Below are positions 7,353-19,400 of a stretch of 33,294 nt of DNA, piece after piece; position 1 is the stretch's first letter; each line of letters begins with the position of its first letter. This stretch comes from Acidobacteriota bacterium (GTDB lineage: Bacteria; Acidobacteriota; Blastocatellia; Pyrinomonadales; Pyrinomonadaceae): NCBI GenBank assembly GCA_003222975.1, contig QHXN01000039.1, forward strand, positions 1-33,294, read 5' to 3'. A program made the position numbers and the translations under genes. The notes beneath the pieces are model-generated. The model had not been told where the DNA came from, did no database searches, and was given only the letters and a program-made list of their open reading frames with translations.

Positions 7353-8402
7353 ATGGGCGAAGAACACGAAGCTGACACTCGCGGCATCGGGCGTCCCGGC
7401 GCTCTTAAGCGAAGACCTGTTGACGTGTCCGCCCAGGAACTGGTTAAGGCGGAACCCCTGAGCGGGGCGGGCGATTTCCCTCTACTCGTTCAGCCTCTTG
7501 AGAAGAGATTGAGTCCCGTGGCGTGGGCCGAAGATAACCGGCAGTTCGTGAAAGATAATTTAGTAAGGTACGGGGCCATCCTTTTTCGGGGCTTCAACCT
7601 GCCCAGGATGGAGACGTTCGAGCAGTTTGTCAGGGCACTCTTCGGGGAGCTTCTGCCTTACGAGGAGCGTTCCTCGCCGCGCCACCGCGTCGGGCCGAAC
7701 ATCTACACCTCGACAGATTACCCTGCCGATCAAAGTATCTTCCTGCACAACGAGAACTCTTATCAGAACAGGTGGCCGCTGAAAATCTTTTTCTACTGCC
7801 TCACGCCCGCACACAGCGGCGGTGAAACCCCCATCGCCGACTGCCGGAAGGTGGGCGCGCGCATCGCCCCGGAAATCAGAGAGCGGTTTATAGAAAAAAA
7901 GGTGATGTACGTGCGCAACTTCGGCGACGGGTTCGGGCTGAGCCTCGAAGAGGCTTTCCAGACGACGGAGAGGGAAGCGATTGAGGAGCATTGCCGCCGC
8001 GCCGACATAGGGGTCGAGTGGAAGGGCGGCAATCGTTTAAGGACTCGCGCCGTCCGGCCCGCGGTTGCGAAGCATCCGCTGACGGGAGAACTCGTCTGGT
8101 TCAATCACGCGGTCTTCTTCCACGTCTCGACGCTGGAGCCGTCGGTGCGCGAGGCGCTGTTGGCGGAGTTCGGCGAGGACGACCTGCCGGCCAACACCTA
8201 TTACGGCGACGGCACGCGCATCGAGCCTTCGGTTCTCGACCGGCTTCGAGAAATCTACCGGCAAGAGGCCGTCGCGTTTCCGTGGGCGAAGGGCGACCTG
8301 TTGATTCTTGACAACATGCTGGCGGCTCATGGCCGCGCCCCCTTCACCGGCCCCAGACAGATCCTCGTCGGGATGAGCCAACCCTGTAGCAGAAGCTTTT
8401 AA
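7353..8402 (+). CDS. SyrP-like TauD-family Fe(II)/2-oxoglutarate oxygenase
   Basis: A 349-residue member of the TauD/TfdA superfamily, the usual size for SyrP-type enzymes that hydroxylate carrier-bound amino acids during NRPS assembly. The iron ligands are H132 and E134 in LHNENSY (an HxE rather than the more common HxD triad) and H326 in AAHGRAPF, with a 2-oxoglutarate-binding arginine in FTGPRQIL. The GGETPIAD segment is typical of the SyrP/clavaminate-synthase-like branch. SyrP itself beta-hydroxylates Asp. The neighbouring NRPS has an Asn-type module, so beta-hydroxylation of Asn is a reasonable inference. The start has AGAGA-type purines upstream. It ends 1 bp before the stop of the convergent carbamoyltransferase gene. 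Confidence 0.88.
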   Translation: MGEEHEADTRGIGRPGALKRRPVDVSAQELVKAEPLSGAGDFPLLVQPLEKRLSPVAWAEDNRQFVKDNLVRYGAILFRGFNLPRMETFEQFVRALFGELLPYEERSSPRHRVGPNIYTSTDYPADQSIFLHNENSYQNRWPLKIFFYCLTPAHSGGETPIADCRKVGARIAPEIRERFIEKKVMYVRNFGDGFGLSLEEAFQTTEREAIEEHCRRADIGVEWKGGNRLRTRAVRPAVAKHPLTGELVWFNHAVFFHVSTLEPSVREALLAEFGEDDLPANTYYGDGTRIEPSVLDRLREIYRQEAVAFPWAKGDLLILDNMLAAHGRAPFTGPRQILVGMSQPCSRSF

Positions 8403-8403
8403 A

Positions 8404-10443
8404 CTACTCGCGGCCGTCGCCTGGTTTTTTCGGGCGCAGGGTGATGAAGCGCTGTGCCCACAGCTCAAGAATCTGTCGGAGCGCCTCTTCGCGCCCGTCG
8501 CCGTCGGTGACGGCGCTGCGCTCGAATAGTTCGCCGAGAGTCGTTCTCCCGTCGGCGGCCTCCAGGACGGAAAACACCGCTTCCGATACTTGGGCCACGG
8601 GGCGGGCGAAGAAGCGGCTCATCGTGCCTTCGATTTCAAAGACCGTCCGCAGGTCGCCGCGCGCGACCAGGCTTTTCCTCTTCACCAGCCTGCGGCAGTT
8701 CGGCAGAGAGGGGGCGAGCGTTTCGTAAGCGCGTCGCGGGGCGTCCGGTTGCTTTTTACTCACCAGGTAATCGCCGACGACAAGGTAATTCAGTCCCGTC
8801 GTCAGGAAGCAGACGACGGCCTCTTCCACCGAATCAACAATCGGCTCCGCGTTATTGTTGAAAGAGGTGTTCAGGAGGATGGGGACGCCCGTCAGCTTCT
8901 GAAATTCGGAGATCAGCTCCCAGTATTTAGGGTTACTCTTCCGCGAGACGGTCTGGACGCGCGCCGTGCCGTCAACGTGCGTAATCGCGCCGAGCATTTC
9001 CCTCACCGGCTCTCTGACTTTGAGGACGAAGATCATGAAGGGGAATTCGGCGCGGCCCGGCGGAACGTCGAAGAACTCGTGCAAGCTCTCCTCAAGAACC
9101 GAAGGCGCGAAGGGCCTAAAGGCTTCCCGCTTCTTGACCATCCGGTTGATTAAAAGTTTGTTGGAGGCGGGCCGCGGGTCGGCCAGGATGCTCCGATTGC
9201 CTAACGCCCTGGGGCCGAACTCCGACCTGCCTTGAACCCAACCGATGACGGCCCCGTCGGCCATCAGTCGGGCCGCCCTTTCGGTGATGCTCGCCGGCTT
9301 CTCCGTCGAGAGGAACTCGCCCCACGGCTCCAACTCCGCGGCAATCGCCTGGTCGTCGGGGAGCGGCGTGCCGAAGTAAACGTGCTCAAGTTTGGGCGGA
9401 CGGCTGGTGGTGCGCTCGTCGTAGAAAACGGCCAGGGCTGAGCCTAAAGCCCCGCCTGCGTCGTGGGCCGCCGGCTGGACGAAGACTTTCCGGAAGAGAT
9501 CGGAGTAGAGGATTTTGCCGTTGAGCGTGCAGTTGTGCGCGACCCCGCCCGCGACGCAGAGGTGGCTTTGGTTCGTCTCCTTCCTGAAGTGGGAGAGGAT
9601 GTGCAGCACTATCTTCTCCAGCGTGGCTTGCAGGGCGGCGGCTATGTCTTTGTGTGTTTGGGCGAAAGGCTCGCCGCGCCTGCGCGCCTGACCCAGAAGG
9701 CCGTGCGAGTTGAATTGAAGCATCCACGTGGCCGGACTTTCGAGCGCGTAATTTCCCCCCGGCAGCAGCCTGTAACATTTCTCGAAGAGTGAAGCATACG
9801 TGGCCGGGTTGCCGTAAGGGGCCAGCCCCATCACCTTGTATTCGTCGAAGCGGTTATAGCCGAGCAGCTTGATAACGTCCGTGTAGAGATTCCCGAGCGA
9901 CTGTTCCAGGCCGTACTCGCGCAACGCCACCAGCCTGTCGCCTTCGCCGAGCAAGACCATGCCGGAGCGGTTGTCGCCGTCGCCGTCCAGCACGAGGATC
10001 AGGCTGCTTTCAAAGCCGGACGGGCCGAAGGCGCTCCAGGCGTGGGCGATGTGATGTTTACAGAAGCGGAGCTTCTCCAGAACGTCGACGCCGAACCCAC
10101 GCTCGAAGAGCGCGGCGACGAATTGCCGGCCCGTCGGCGGCGTCTTCGACTCGGCGTTCTCCAGAAAGATTTGCTTAACGAGAAAGTCGAGCATGGTCTC
10201 GTCAAAATTGACGGTGATGCGGTCAACGTCGGCCAAGTCCAGCTTGTATTCGTTCAGGCAATGCCTAATGGCTTGAAGGGGGAAACAGTTTGAGTGCTTG
10301 ATGCGGTTCAAACGCTCTTCTTCGATGGCGGACAGGACGCGGCCGTCTTCGACGAGCACGGCGGCGCTGTCGTGAAGGGCGAAGCCGATGCGGTTGTCCT
10401 CGTCGTCGCGTTTACTCCCGCCGTGGATTCCTAAAACAAGCAT
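8404..10443 (-). CDS. O-carbamoyltransferase (NodU/CmcH/TobZ family) with extra C-terminal domain
   Basis: A 679-residue tailoring enzyme that transfers a carbamoyl group from carbamoyl phosphate, through carbamoyl-AMP, to a hydroxyl. The start MLVLGIHGG has a strong GGAGGAG ribosome site; an upstream in-frame ATG lies inside the NRPS end. Family signatures include HDSAAVLVEDG (from H24), HHIAHAWSAF (from H130), LVLDGDGD, and FGPRALGNRS (409-418) of the YrdC-like catalytic domain. Usual NodU/CmcH proteins end near 570-600 residues. Here residues about 605-679 add a small helical domain (VSEAVFSVLEAADGRTTLGEL) resembling PqqD or winged-helix folds. It follows the NRPS stop by 16 bp and is surely co-transcribed. 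The substrate hydroxyl is probably on the peptide, possibly one made by the SyrP-like oxygenase. Confidence 0.9.
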   Translation of the reverse strand: MLVLGIHGGSKRDDEDNRIGFALHDSAAVLVEDGRVLSAIEEERLNRIKHSNCFPLQAIRHCLNEYKLDLADVDRITVNFDETMLDFLVKQIFLENAESKTPPTGRQFVAALFERGFGVDVLEKLRFCKHHIAHAWSAFGPSGFESSLILVLDGDGDNRSGMVLLGEGDRLVALREYGLEQSLGNLYTDVIKLLGYNRFDEYKVMGLAPYGNPATYASLFEKCYRLLPGGNYALESPATWMLQFNSHGLLGQARRRGEPFAQTHKDIAAALQATLEKIVLHILSHFRKETNQSHLCVAGGVAHNCTLNGKILYSDLFRKVFVQPAAHDAGGALGSALAVFYDERTTSRPPKLEHVYFGTPLPDDQAIAAELEPWGEFLSTEKPASITERAARLMADGAVIGWVQGRSEFGPRALGNRSILADPRPASNKLLINRMVKKREAFRPFAPSVLEESLHEFFDVPPGRAEFPFMIFVLKVREPVREMLGAITHVDGTARVQTVSRKSNPKYWELISEFQKLTGVPILLNTSFNNNAEPIVDSVEEAVVCFLTTGLNYLVVGDYLVSKKQPDAPRRAYETLAPSLPNCRRLVKRKSLVARGDLRTVFEIEGTMSRFFARPVAQVSEAVFSVLEAADGRTTLGELFERSAVTDGDGREEALRQILELWAQRFITLRPKKPGDGRE

Positions 10444-10459
10444 GAGCGCTCCTCCGAAA

Positions 10460-13400
10460 TCATACGGCCCGGTCAATGCAAGTCCTCAGCCTTTCGGCCA
10501 GGACGCGGACGTGAGGCTCCCAGACAATCGTGTAATGGTGGCCGGGCACTTCGTGGACTTCTACCGGCTCGGCCGAAAACCGGCTCCAACCGTTCGTCGG
10601 GTCGCGGGCGTCAATCTCCCTCCAATCGAGGGCGTTTTGGGCCTTGATAAATTCGGGGTCAACTTCGCTGCCCCGGAAGAGGGTGATGCGTCCGGGGTAA
10701 ACCTGCGGCTCGTATTGTCTGAGCTGTTCGTTCCGCGCCCAGACCCCGCGCAGGATTTGACGAAACCACGAAAGCTCCATCTCTCGGGGCAGCACGTTCG
10801 CCAGCTTCAACTGCTTCAGGAGGTAGGCCAACTGTTCGTCGTGGCTCAGGCTCCGGAGGGCGTCGAACGAGACCGGCAGGCTCTTCTTAGAATTGATCGC
10901 CACTTCGCGCGCGAACAGAAAGGCCAAAGCCCCGTCGTCAACTTTCACCTTGCCGACGGAGCGCGGCATGCAATCGAGCAGAGCCAGTAAGGCGACTTCC
11001 TGTCCCGCCCTTCTGAGTTGCTGAGCCATCTCGAAGGCGATCACTCCTCCCGCCGACCAACCTCCGAGAAGGTAGGGGCCTGACGGCTGAGCGGCGCGCA
11101 CGGCTCTGACGTAGTCGGCCGCCACTTCTTCCAACGACCTGTAGGGATCGTCTCCGGCGGCGTCGTTCGTAACTTCGGGCGCTTGCAATCCGTAGAAAGG
11201 CTGCTCCGCGCCCAGATGGCGAGCCAGGTCGCGGTAGCAGGAGACCCCTCCGCCCCCCGGATGCACGCCGAAGAAGGGAGGCTTCGGGCCGTCGCGCTGA
11301 ATCGCCACCAGCGGAGACCAAGACTCGGCGGTTGATTCAATCCGCGTCTGCTTTTCAATCCTCCTGGCGAGTTCGGCCACCGTGGGCGACTCGAAAAGTA
11401 TGCGTAAAGGCATCTCGACGTGGAAAATCTCTTTCACCTGGGAAATTATTCCGGGCGAGAGCAGGGAATGGCCGCCCAGTTCAAAGAAATTATCGTTCAC
11501 CCCCACTCGTTCCAGGCCGAGCACGTTCGCCCAGATTCCCACCAGCAGGGCCTCGTTAAGGTCGCGCGGGGCCAGATAGGAGCGCGCGGAAGAATGGGGC
11601 GCGACCTCTAGTCCGAGCAACGCCCGGCGATCCACCTTATCGCTCGGCGTTAAAGGCATCCGCCCGACCTTCACCATCGCCGCCGGGATCATGTATTGCG
11701 GCAACCTCCGCTCCAGGTGTCGTCGCAACTCGTCGAAGCTTAGCGCGGACTCCGCCCCCGTCTCTTCGACCACGTAACAGACCAGGCGTTGTTGACCGTC
11801 AACCGCCCCGCTCAGCATCACGGCGCACTCTTTGACCATCGGGTGTTGGGCCGCCACCGCTTCGATCTCTCCCGGCTCAACGCGGTAGCCTCTGAGTTTG
11901 ACCTGCTGGTCGGCCCGGCCCAGATACTGGACTCGTCCGTCGGGCAGGTGGCGAGCGACATCTCCCGTGCGGTAGAGACGCGCGCCGGGCCGGTCGGAGA
12001 AGGGATGTGGGACAAATTTCTCCGCGGTCTCCGCGGGCCGGCCGAGGTAAGCTCTCGCCAGCCCCGCGCCGCCGATGTAGAGTTCGCCGGGGACACCCGC
12101 GGGGAGCAGATCGTGTCTGGAGTCCAGAATGAAGAGTTCCGTATTCTGTAGCGGCCTGCCGACGCTGACGTATGCCTGCTCGGCGTCATGCATCTCGACT
12201 TCGTGGGTTGCCGACCAGACGGTCGCCTCGGTCGGCCCGTAAAAATTCAAGACCGGGACTTGCCATTCGAGTAGCTGAGAAGCCAACTCTCCGGGCAAGG
12301 CTTCGCCCCCGCAAATAATCAGCCGAAGCTTCAAATCCTGCGCCCCGTCCGCCTTTCGCTCCTGCCTTACGCGGGCGAGATGGCGGACGACCGAAGGGGT
12401 CTGATTAAGAATCGTCACCTGCTCCGCTTGCAGCAGTTCGTAGAAGGCTTCGGGCGACTGCGCCACCCGGAGCGGGACTATAACAAGGCGGCCCCCGTGG
12501 AACAGGGGCGTAAAGATTTCCCAGACGGAGAGATCAAAAGTGAAAGAATGAAAGACAGTCCAAGCGTCGTGCTCATTAAAAGGAAACAGCCGCCGGCTGG
12601 CTTCAAGGAGATTGACCACGCCCCCGTGCTCTATCTGAACGCCCTTGGGCTTGCCGGTCGAGCCGGAGGTGTAAATCACGTAAGCCAGGCTCCCGGCCTC
12701 CGCGCCTCCCTCCAAGTCCTCACCGCTCTCTGCCGCCGCCTCCGTCCACTCGCCATCCAGGCTCAACACCTCCAACTCAACGCTCCCGCCGACCCACTCC
12801 CGTGCGTCGCCCTGGCTCACCAGCACCCTCACCCCCGCGTCCTCGACCATCGCCCTCAGCCGCTCCGCCGGGTAGTCGGGGTCGAGCGGCAGGTAGGCCG
12901 CACCCGCCTTGAGCACCGCCAGCAGGCTCACCACCATCCCGATGGAGCGCCCCAGACAGACGCCGACCACCTCCTCCTCTTTCGTGAGGCGGCGCAGGAG
13001 GTGGCGGGCGAGTCGGTTGGCGCGCTCGTTCAACTGCCGGTAGGTGAGGCGCTCGCGCCCGAAGCTTAAGGCGATGGCGTCGGGCGTGCGCCTGGCCTGC
13101 GCTTCAAACATCTGATGAATGCAGCGCCGCGGGTAGTCTGCTCGCGTCTCGTTCCACTCCGAGATCAGTTGCCTGCGTTCCGCCTCGCTTAATAACGAAA
13201 ATTCTGACAGACGCCGCTCAGGGTTGACGACGACCTCGGCTAACAGCCTTGAGAAATGCTCTCCCATGCGGGCTACGGACTGGCTCTCGAACAGGTCGGT
13301 GCTGTACTCGAACGTTGCTCGCAAAGCGCCCTCGACCTCGACTACTCCGAGCGACAGATCGAATCTCGTCGCCCTACGCTGCACGTCGAGGGTGCTCAGC

Positions 13401-16400
13401 TTCAACCCCTGTAGCTCAAGTGTGTGGGCGGAAACATTTTGAAATGCGAACAGCGCCTGGAAGAGGGGGTTGCGGCTCAAATCGCGAGCCGGCCGCAGCC
13501 TCTCAACCACCTTCTCGAAGGGGACATCCTGATGGGCGTATGCGCCGAGCGCGGCCTCCCTGACGCGCTTCAGCAACTCTCTAAAACGCGTCTCCCCCGA
13601 CGCGTCGGCGCGCATCACCAGCGTGTTGGCGAAGAGGCCGATTAGTGGTTCGACCTCGGTGTGAGTGCGGTTTGCGATGGGAGCGCCGACGAGGATGTCG
13701 GGCTGACCCGTGTACCTGTAAAGCAGGGCGCGGAAGGCCGCCAGCAGGATCATGAAAAGGGTGCTGTTCTCGCGCCGGGCGAGCGCCTTGAGTTCGCGCG
13801 TCAGCTCCCGGCCCAAGACTAAGGAATGCGTGGCCCCGCGGTAGCTCTGTAGCGCTGGCCGTGGCCGGTCTGTCGGCAACTCAAGGACAAAGTTCGCGCC
13901 TTCGAGTTGCCGCTCCCAAAAAGATAAATGGCCGTCAAGCTCTTCGTCGCGGAGCCACTCGCGCTGCCACACGGCGTAGTCGCCGTACTGAATCTTTAAC
14001 TCAACTAGTTCGGCCTCCCGCCCCTTGTCGTTCGTTTCATAGAGCAGACCCAACTCCCGCACCATCACGCCGACTGACCACCCGTCGCTGATGATGTGGT
14101 GCATCGTCAACAGCAGTACGTGTTCTTGCGCGGACAAGCGCAAGAGCCTGACGCGCAGCAGCGACCCGGCGCTTAAGTCGAAGCCTCTTTGCGCCTCTTC
14201 GCCGGCCAGCCTCGCGATCTCCGCCTCTCGCTCGCCCTCCCCCGTGTGGCCCAACTCCTCGACCCGAAGCTCGACCCGCGACTCCTGGGCGACGACCTGC
14301 ACGGGTCGGCCCCGGCTGACCGCGAAGCTGGTGCGCAGGGTTTCGTGGCGACCGATGATCTGGTTGAAACTTTGTTCGAGCGCCGGGAGATTAAGAGGGC
14401 CTTCGAGCCGCACGGCGGCGGAGAGGTTGTAGGCGGTGCTGTCCGGCTCCAGTTGATTGAGGAACCACATCCGCTGCTGCGCGAAGGTGAGCGGCGCTGT
14501 CCCGTCCCGCCGCGAAGGCCGCAGGGCGGGCATCGAGAGGCGCGAGCCTTTGTTTTGCGCCTCCTCGATTGCGCGCGCGAATTCGCCGACGGTCGGCGCT
14601 TCAAAGAGGCTGCGCAGCGGAACCTCCAACTCGAAGAAGCCTTGCACCCGCGAGATGACTTGGGTGGCTAAAAGCGAATGGCCTCCGAGCGCAAAAAAGT
14701 TGTCGTTGACGCCGACCTGCTCCAAGCCCAACACCTGCGCCCACAGGGCCGCGACCGTCTCTTCGACGGGCGTGCGCGGGGAGACGAACGTCTCTTCCAG
14801 GTCGGGTCGCGCCTGCGCCTGCGGCGAGGGGAGCGCGCGGCGATCCACCTTCCCGTTCGGCGTCAGCGGCAGCTTTTCGATCTCCAACAGCAACGGCGGG
14901 ATCATGTAGTCCGGCAGCATCTCTTTCAGGCGGCGTCGCAGTTCGGCGGCGGAGAAGGCGGCCCCCGCCTCCGTCACCACGTAGCCCACGAGACGCTTCT
15001 CGCCCGCCGCATCCTCCTGCATGATGACTACGCTTTCGCGCACCGGCGGTTGCTGATTGAGCGCGACTTCGATCTCGCCCGTCTCGATGCGGTAGCCGCG
15101 AAGCTTCACCTGACTGTCGGCCCGCCCCACGTACTGCACATTTCCGTTGTCGAGATAACGGGCCACGTCCCCGGTTCGGTACAGTCGCGCGCCGGGCAAA
15201 GGACTGAACGGGTTCGGCACGAAGCGCTCGGCCGTTTGCGCGGCCCCCCGCCAGTAGCCGCGCGCCAGCCCCGCGCCGCCGATGTAGAGTTCGCCCGGCA
15301 CGCCCACGGGGAGCATTTGCATGTAAGGGTCGAGGACGTAAAGCTCAGTGTTGGCGAGAGGCCGACCGATGCTGACGACGCCCTCAGCCGCGGGCGTGCC
15401 CTCGACTTTCAACATCGAAGACCAGACGGTCGTCTCCGTCGGCCCGTAAAGGTTCCAGACTTCGGCCCCGCGTTCGAGCAACTCGCAGGCCAACTGCCGG
15501 CCGAGCGCCTCGCCGCCGCAGAGTATTTTAAGTCGCCCGCTGCCCGTCCAGCCCGCCGCCAGCAGGAGTCGCCACGTGGCCGGAGTGGCTTGCATGAGGG
15601 TCGGCCCGACCTCCGCAATCTTGTCCCGCAAACGTCTGCCGTCCGATGTCGCCTCGCGGCCGGCGACGACGACGCGGCCTCCGTTGACGAGCGGCAGAAA
15701 GAGTTCCAGCACGGCGATGTCGAAGGATAAGGTGGTGACGGCCAACAGCACGTCGCCGGCCTCGCAGCCCGGCTGTCGGGAGGTAGAGAGAATAAAGTTG
15801 ACTACGCCGCGGTGAGAGATCATCACGCCCTTCGGCCTGCCGGTCGAGCCGGAGGTGTAGATGACGTAGGCCAGGTTCTCCCCCGCCGCCTCGGCCCCCA
15901 GGTCTTCGACGCTCTCAAGTGCGATCTCTCCCCATTCCGACTCCACGTCCACCGCCCCGACCCCGTCCTGCGTCACCCAATCGCCCGCCGCGCCGCCTCT
16001 GACGACTAGCCCGACTCCGGCGTCTTCGATCATCAGTCGCAGCCGCTCGCGCGGGTAGCCTGGGTCGAGCGGCACATACGCCCCTCCGGCTTTGAGTATG
16101 GCTAACGCGCCGACGACCATCTCGACGGAGCGCTCCATGAGGATGCCGACTAACACCTCCGCACTCACCCCGCGCCCGCGCAGGTGGCGCGCGAGCTGGT
16201 TGGCCCTGCTGTTCAGTTCCTTGTAGGTGAGCCGCTCCCCTTCGTGAGCCACCGCGATTTCCGCGGGCGTGCGACCGACTTGCGCTTCAAACAACTCGTG
16301 CAAACACGCCCCGACCCCCGAAGGGAATTGGGTTCGGTTCCGTTCGCCGAGCAGTTGCAGGCGCTCGCTCTGGTCGAGCAGCGGGACGTGGCAGACGGGT

Positions 16401-19400
16401 TGCTGCGGGTCCAGGCTGAGGCCGACGAGCAGTTGTCGGAAATGGCGCTCAAGCCGCTCGATGCTCTCCGGCTCGAACAGGTCGGTGCTGTACTCGAAAG
16501 CGCCCTGAAGGGCGTCCGGCGTTTCGACGATCCGCAGGGAGAGGTCGAACTGCGTGGTCTGGTTGACAACGGGCACGTAGCCGAGCTTCAGGCCGGGCAG
16601 TCGCAGTTCCGAGGGCGGGATGTTCTGCGAAGAGAAGAAGACTTGAAACAGCGGGTTGCGGCTCAAGTCCCGCTTCGGTTGCAGCTCTTCGACCAGCTTC
16701 TCGAAGGGAAGGTCTTGGTGCGCGTAAGCCCCGAGCGCCACCTCCCTGACGCGCGCGAGCAACTGCGCGAAGCCGGGGTTGCCGCTCATCCGCGTCCGCA
16801 GCACCAGCGTGTTGACGAAGAACCCGATCAGCCCTTCAAACTCCGCGCGCGTGCGTCCCGCGACCGGCGTCCCCGTGGCGATCTCGTCCTGCCCCGTGTA
16901 GCGGTGCAGCAAGGTCTGAAAGGCCGCCAGCAGAGTCATGAACAGCGTGACCCCGGCCTTGTGACTCAGCCCCCGCAAAGCCCGGCTCAGCTCCGGCGTC
17001 AACTCGAAACCGCGGCTCGACCCGCGAAAGCTCTGCGCGGCGGGGCGCTGATGATCCGCGGGCAACTCCAGCGCCGGCACCTCCGCGCCCAACTGCCGCT
17101 TCCAGTAGGCCATCTGCTGCTCAAGCACCTGGCCGCCGCGCAGCCATTCACGCTGCCACACGGCGTAATCCCTGTACTGGATGTGCAGTTCCGGCAGCGA
17201 AGGTTCGCGCCCCGCGAGGCTCGCCTCGTAGAGCGCCATGAACTCGCGCACGAATATCTCCATCGACCAGCCGTCGCTGACGATGTGGTGCATCGTCAGC
17301 AACGTGACGTGCTCCTCCGGGCCTAAGCGCAGCAGGGTGAAGCGCAGCAGCGGGCCTGCGCTCAAGTCGAATGTGCGCCGCGCCTCCTCCGCGGCAAGTC
17401 GCCGCGCCTCGGCCTCGCGCCCCGGCAGGTGGCTCAAGTCTACGAGCGTCGGTCGCAGACTCGACTCCGCTTCGACGACCTGCACAGGCTCGCCGTCGGA
17501 CAGCGCGAAGGTCGTGCGTAAGGCTTCGTGGCGGCGGACGATTGCGCCGAGGCTCTGCTCCAGCGCCCGCAGGTCGAGGCGTCCCGTCATGCGGACGGCG
17601 GCGGGAATATGATAAGCGGCGCTGTCGGGTTCCAACTGATCCAGAAACCAGAGCCGCTGCTGCGCGAAGGAGAGCGGGGCGTTAGCGTCTCTGGTGACAC
17701 GCACCGGCGGCGGCGAAGGCAGTTGCGCGCTCTCCCTCATCGCCGCCTCCACCTCTTCGGCGAGGCCCGCCACCGTCGGCGAGTCGAACAGCTTGCGCAG
17801 CGGCACCTCCACGCGCAGGATGTTTCTGAGGCGCGAGGTGAGTCGCGTCGCCAGCAGCGAGTGGCCGCCCAGCTCGAAGAAATTATCGTGGATGCCGACG
17901 CGCTCAAGGCCGAGCAACTGCGCCCAATTCTCCGCCAGTAAACTTTCAACGGCGGTGCGCGGCGCGACATACGCTTCCTCGATCTCCGGCCTGGAATGTT
18001 CCGGCGCGGGCAGCGCACGCCGATCAACTTTGCCGTGGGCCGTGAGCGGCAGTTGCTTGAGCCTGACGACGTTGTTCGGCAGCATGTAGCCGGGCAGCCT
18101 CTCGGCCAGACAGCGGTGGAGTTGGGCGGCCGTCGGCGTGCGCTCGCCCGTGCGGTAGACCACGTAGGCGACGATTCGCCGGTCGCCCGCAACGTCTTCA
18201 CGCGCCTCGACCACGCCGTCGAGCACGGACGGGTGCTGTTTCAGCACCGCCTCAATCTCGCCCAACTCGATGCGGTGGCCGCGCACCTTCACCTGATTGT
18301 CCGCCCGCCCTAAAAACTCTATGTCGCCGCCCGCGAGGCGGCGCGCGAGGTCTCCGGTGCGGTACAGTCGCGCTCCGGCCCGGTCGCCGAACGGGCAGGG
18401 AATGAATTTCTCTGCCGTCTGTTCCGGCCAGTTCAAGTAGCCGCGCGCCAGCCCCGCCCCGCCGATGTACAACTCGCCCGTCACGCCGACCGGCACGGGC
18501 TGTAGCTCCGCATTCAGAATGTATAGCTGCGTGTTGACAATCGGGCCGCCGATGGGAACCGCCCCGTCGGGCGGCGAGCCGGGCGGGACTTCATAAACGC
18601 AGCACCCGACGACCGCCTCCGTCGGCCCGTATTCGTTGACGACTCTGATCCGGGGCGCGTGTGTTCGCCAGAAAGAAAGGCTCGCGGCTTGCAACGCCTC
18701 GCCCCCGATAATCAGCGAGTGGACGCGGCGCACGGCTTCGGCGGGCAACGACTGACTCAACGCGTCGAGGTGCGACGGAGTAATCTTGAGGAGGCTGAAG
18801 TCCTCTTCGCCGCAGAGCGCCGCGCCGAGCGCCTCGATGCCTCCCTGCTCAGGGAGTAGAAGAACCTTCTGCCCCCCTAATAAAGGGGCGAAGATGCTGG
18901 TGACGGTCAGATCAAAACCGATTGAAGAATGCACGGCGGAGCCGGCGCGCGCCGGCTCCGAGAGGTATTCCTTTATAGACCAGCGGAGATAATTGGCAAG
19001 TCCGCCGTGAGTAATCAACACGCCCTTGGGGCGTCCGGTAGAGCCTGAAGTGTAGATCACGTAGGCCGCGTTTTCGTCCGTCACCCGGCTGTCTAAATCT
19101 TCCCCGCTCTCGGAGGCGACGGCGTCCCAATCGCTGTCGAGACAGATAGTCCTGGCCTCGTGTTCGGGCAGCTCGCCCGCGAGTCTCGCCTGCGTCAGCA
19201 GGATCGGGAGGCGCGCGTCCTTGAGCATGAAGTCGAGCCGCTGCTTCGGGTAGGTCGGGTCGAGGGGCACGTAGGCCCCGCCCGCCTTGAGGATTCCGAG
19301 CATGCCGGCCAACATCTCCGGCGACCTCTCCATGCAGATTCCGACCAGCGTTTCCGGCCCCGCCCCGAGTCGGCGCAGATGACGCGCCAGTTGGTTGGCG

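Noticed and set aside
16184..17326. 380-codon plus-strand frame opposite the minus-strand NRPS
   Set aside because: Antisense to intact C2-domain coding sequence with clear motifs; the His/Arg/Leu/Val-rich composition is typical of a GC shadow.
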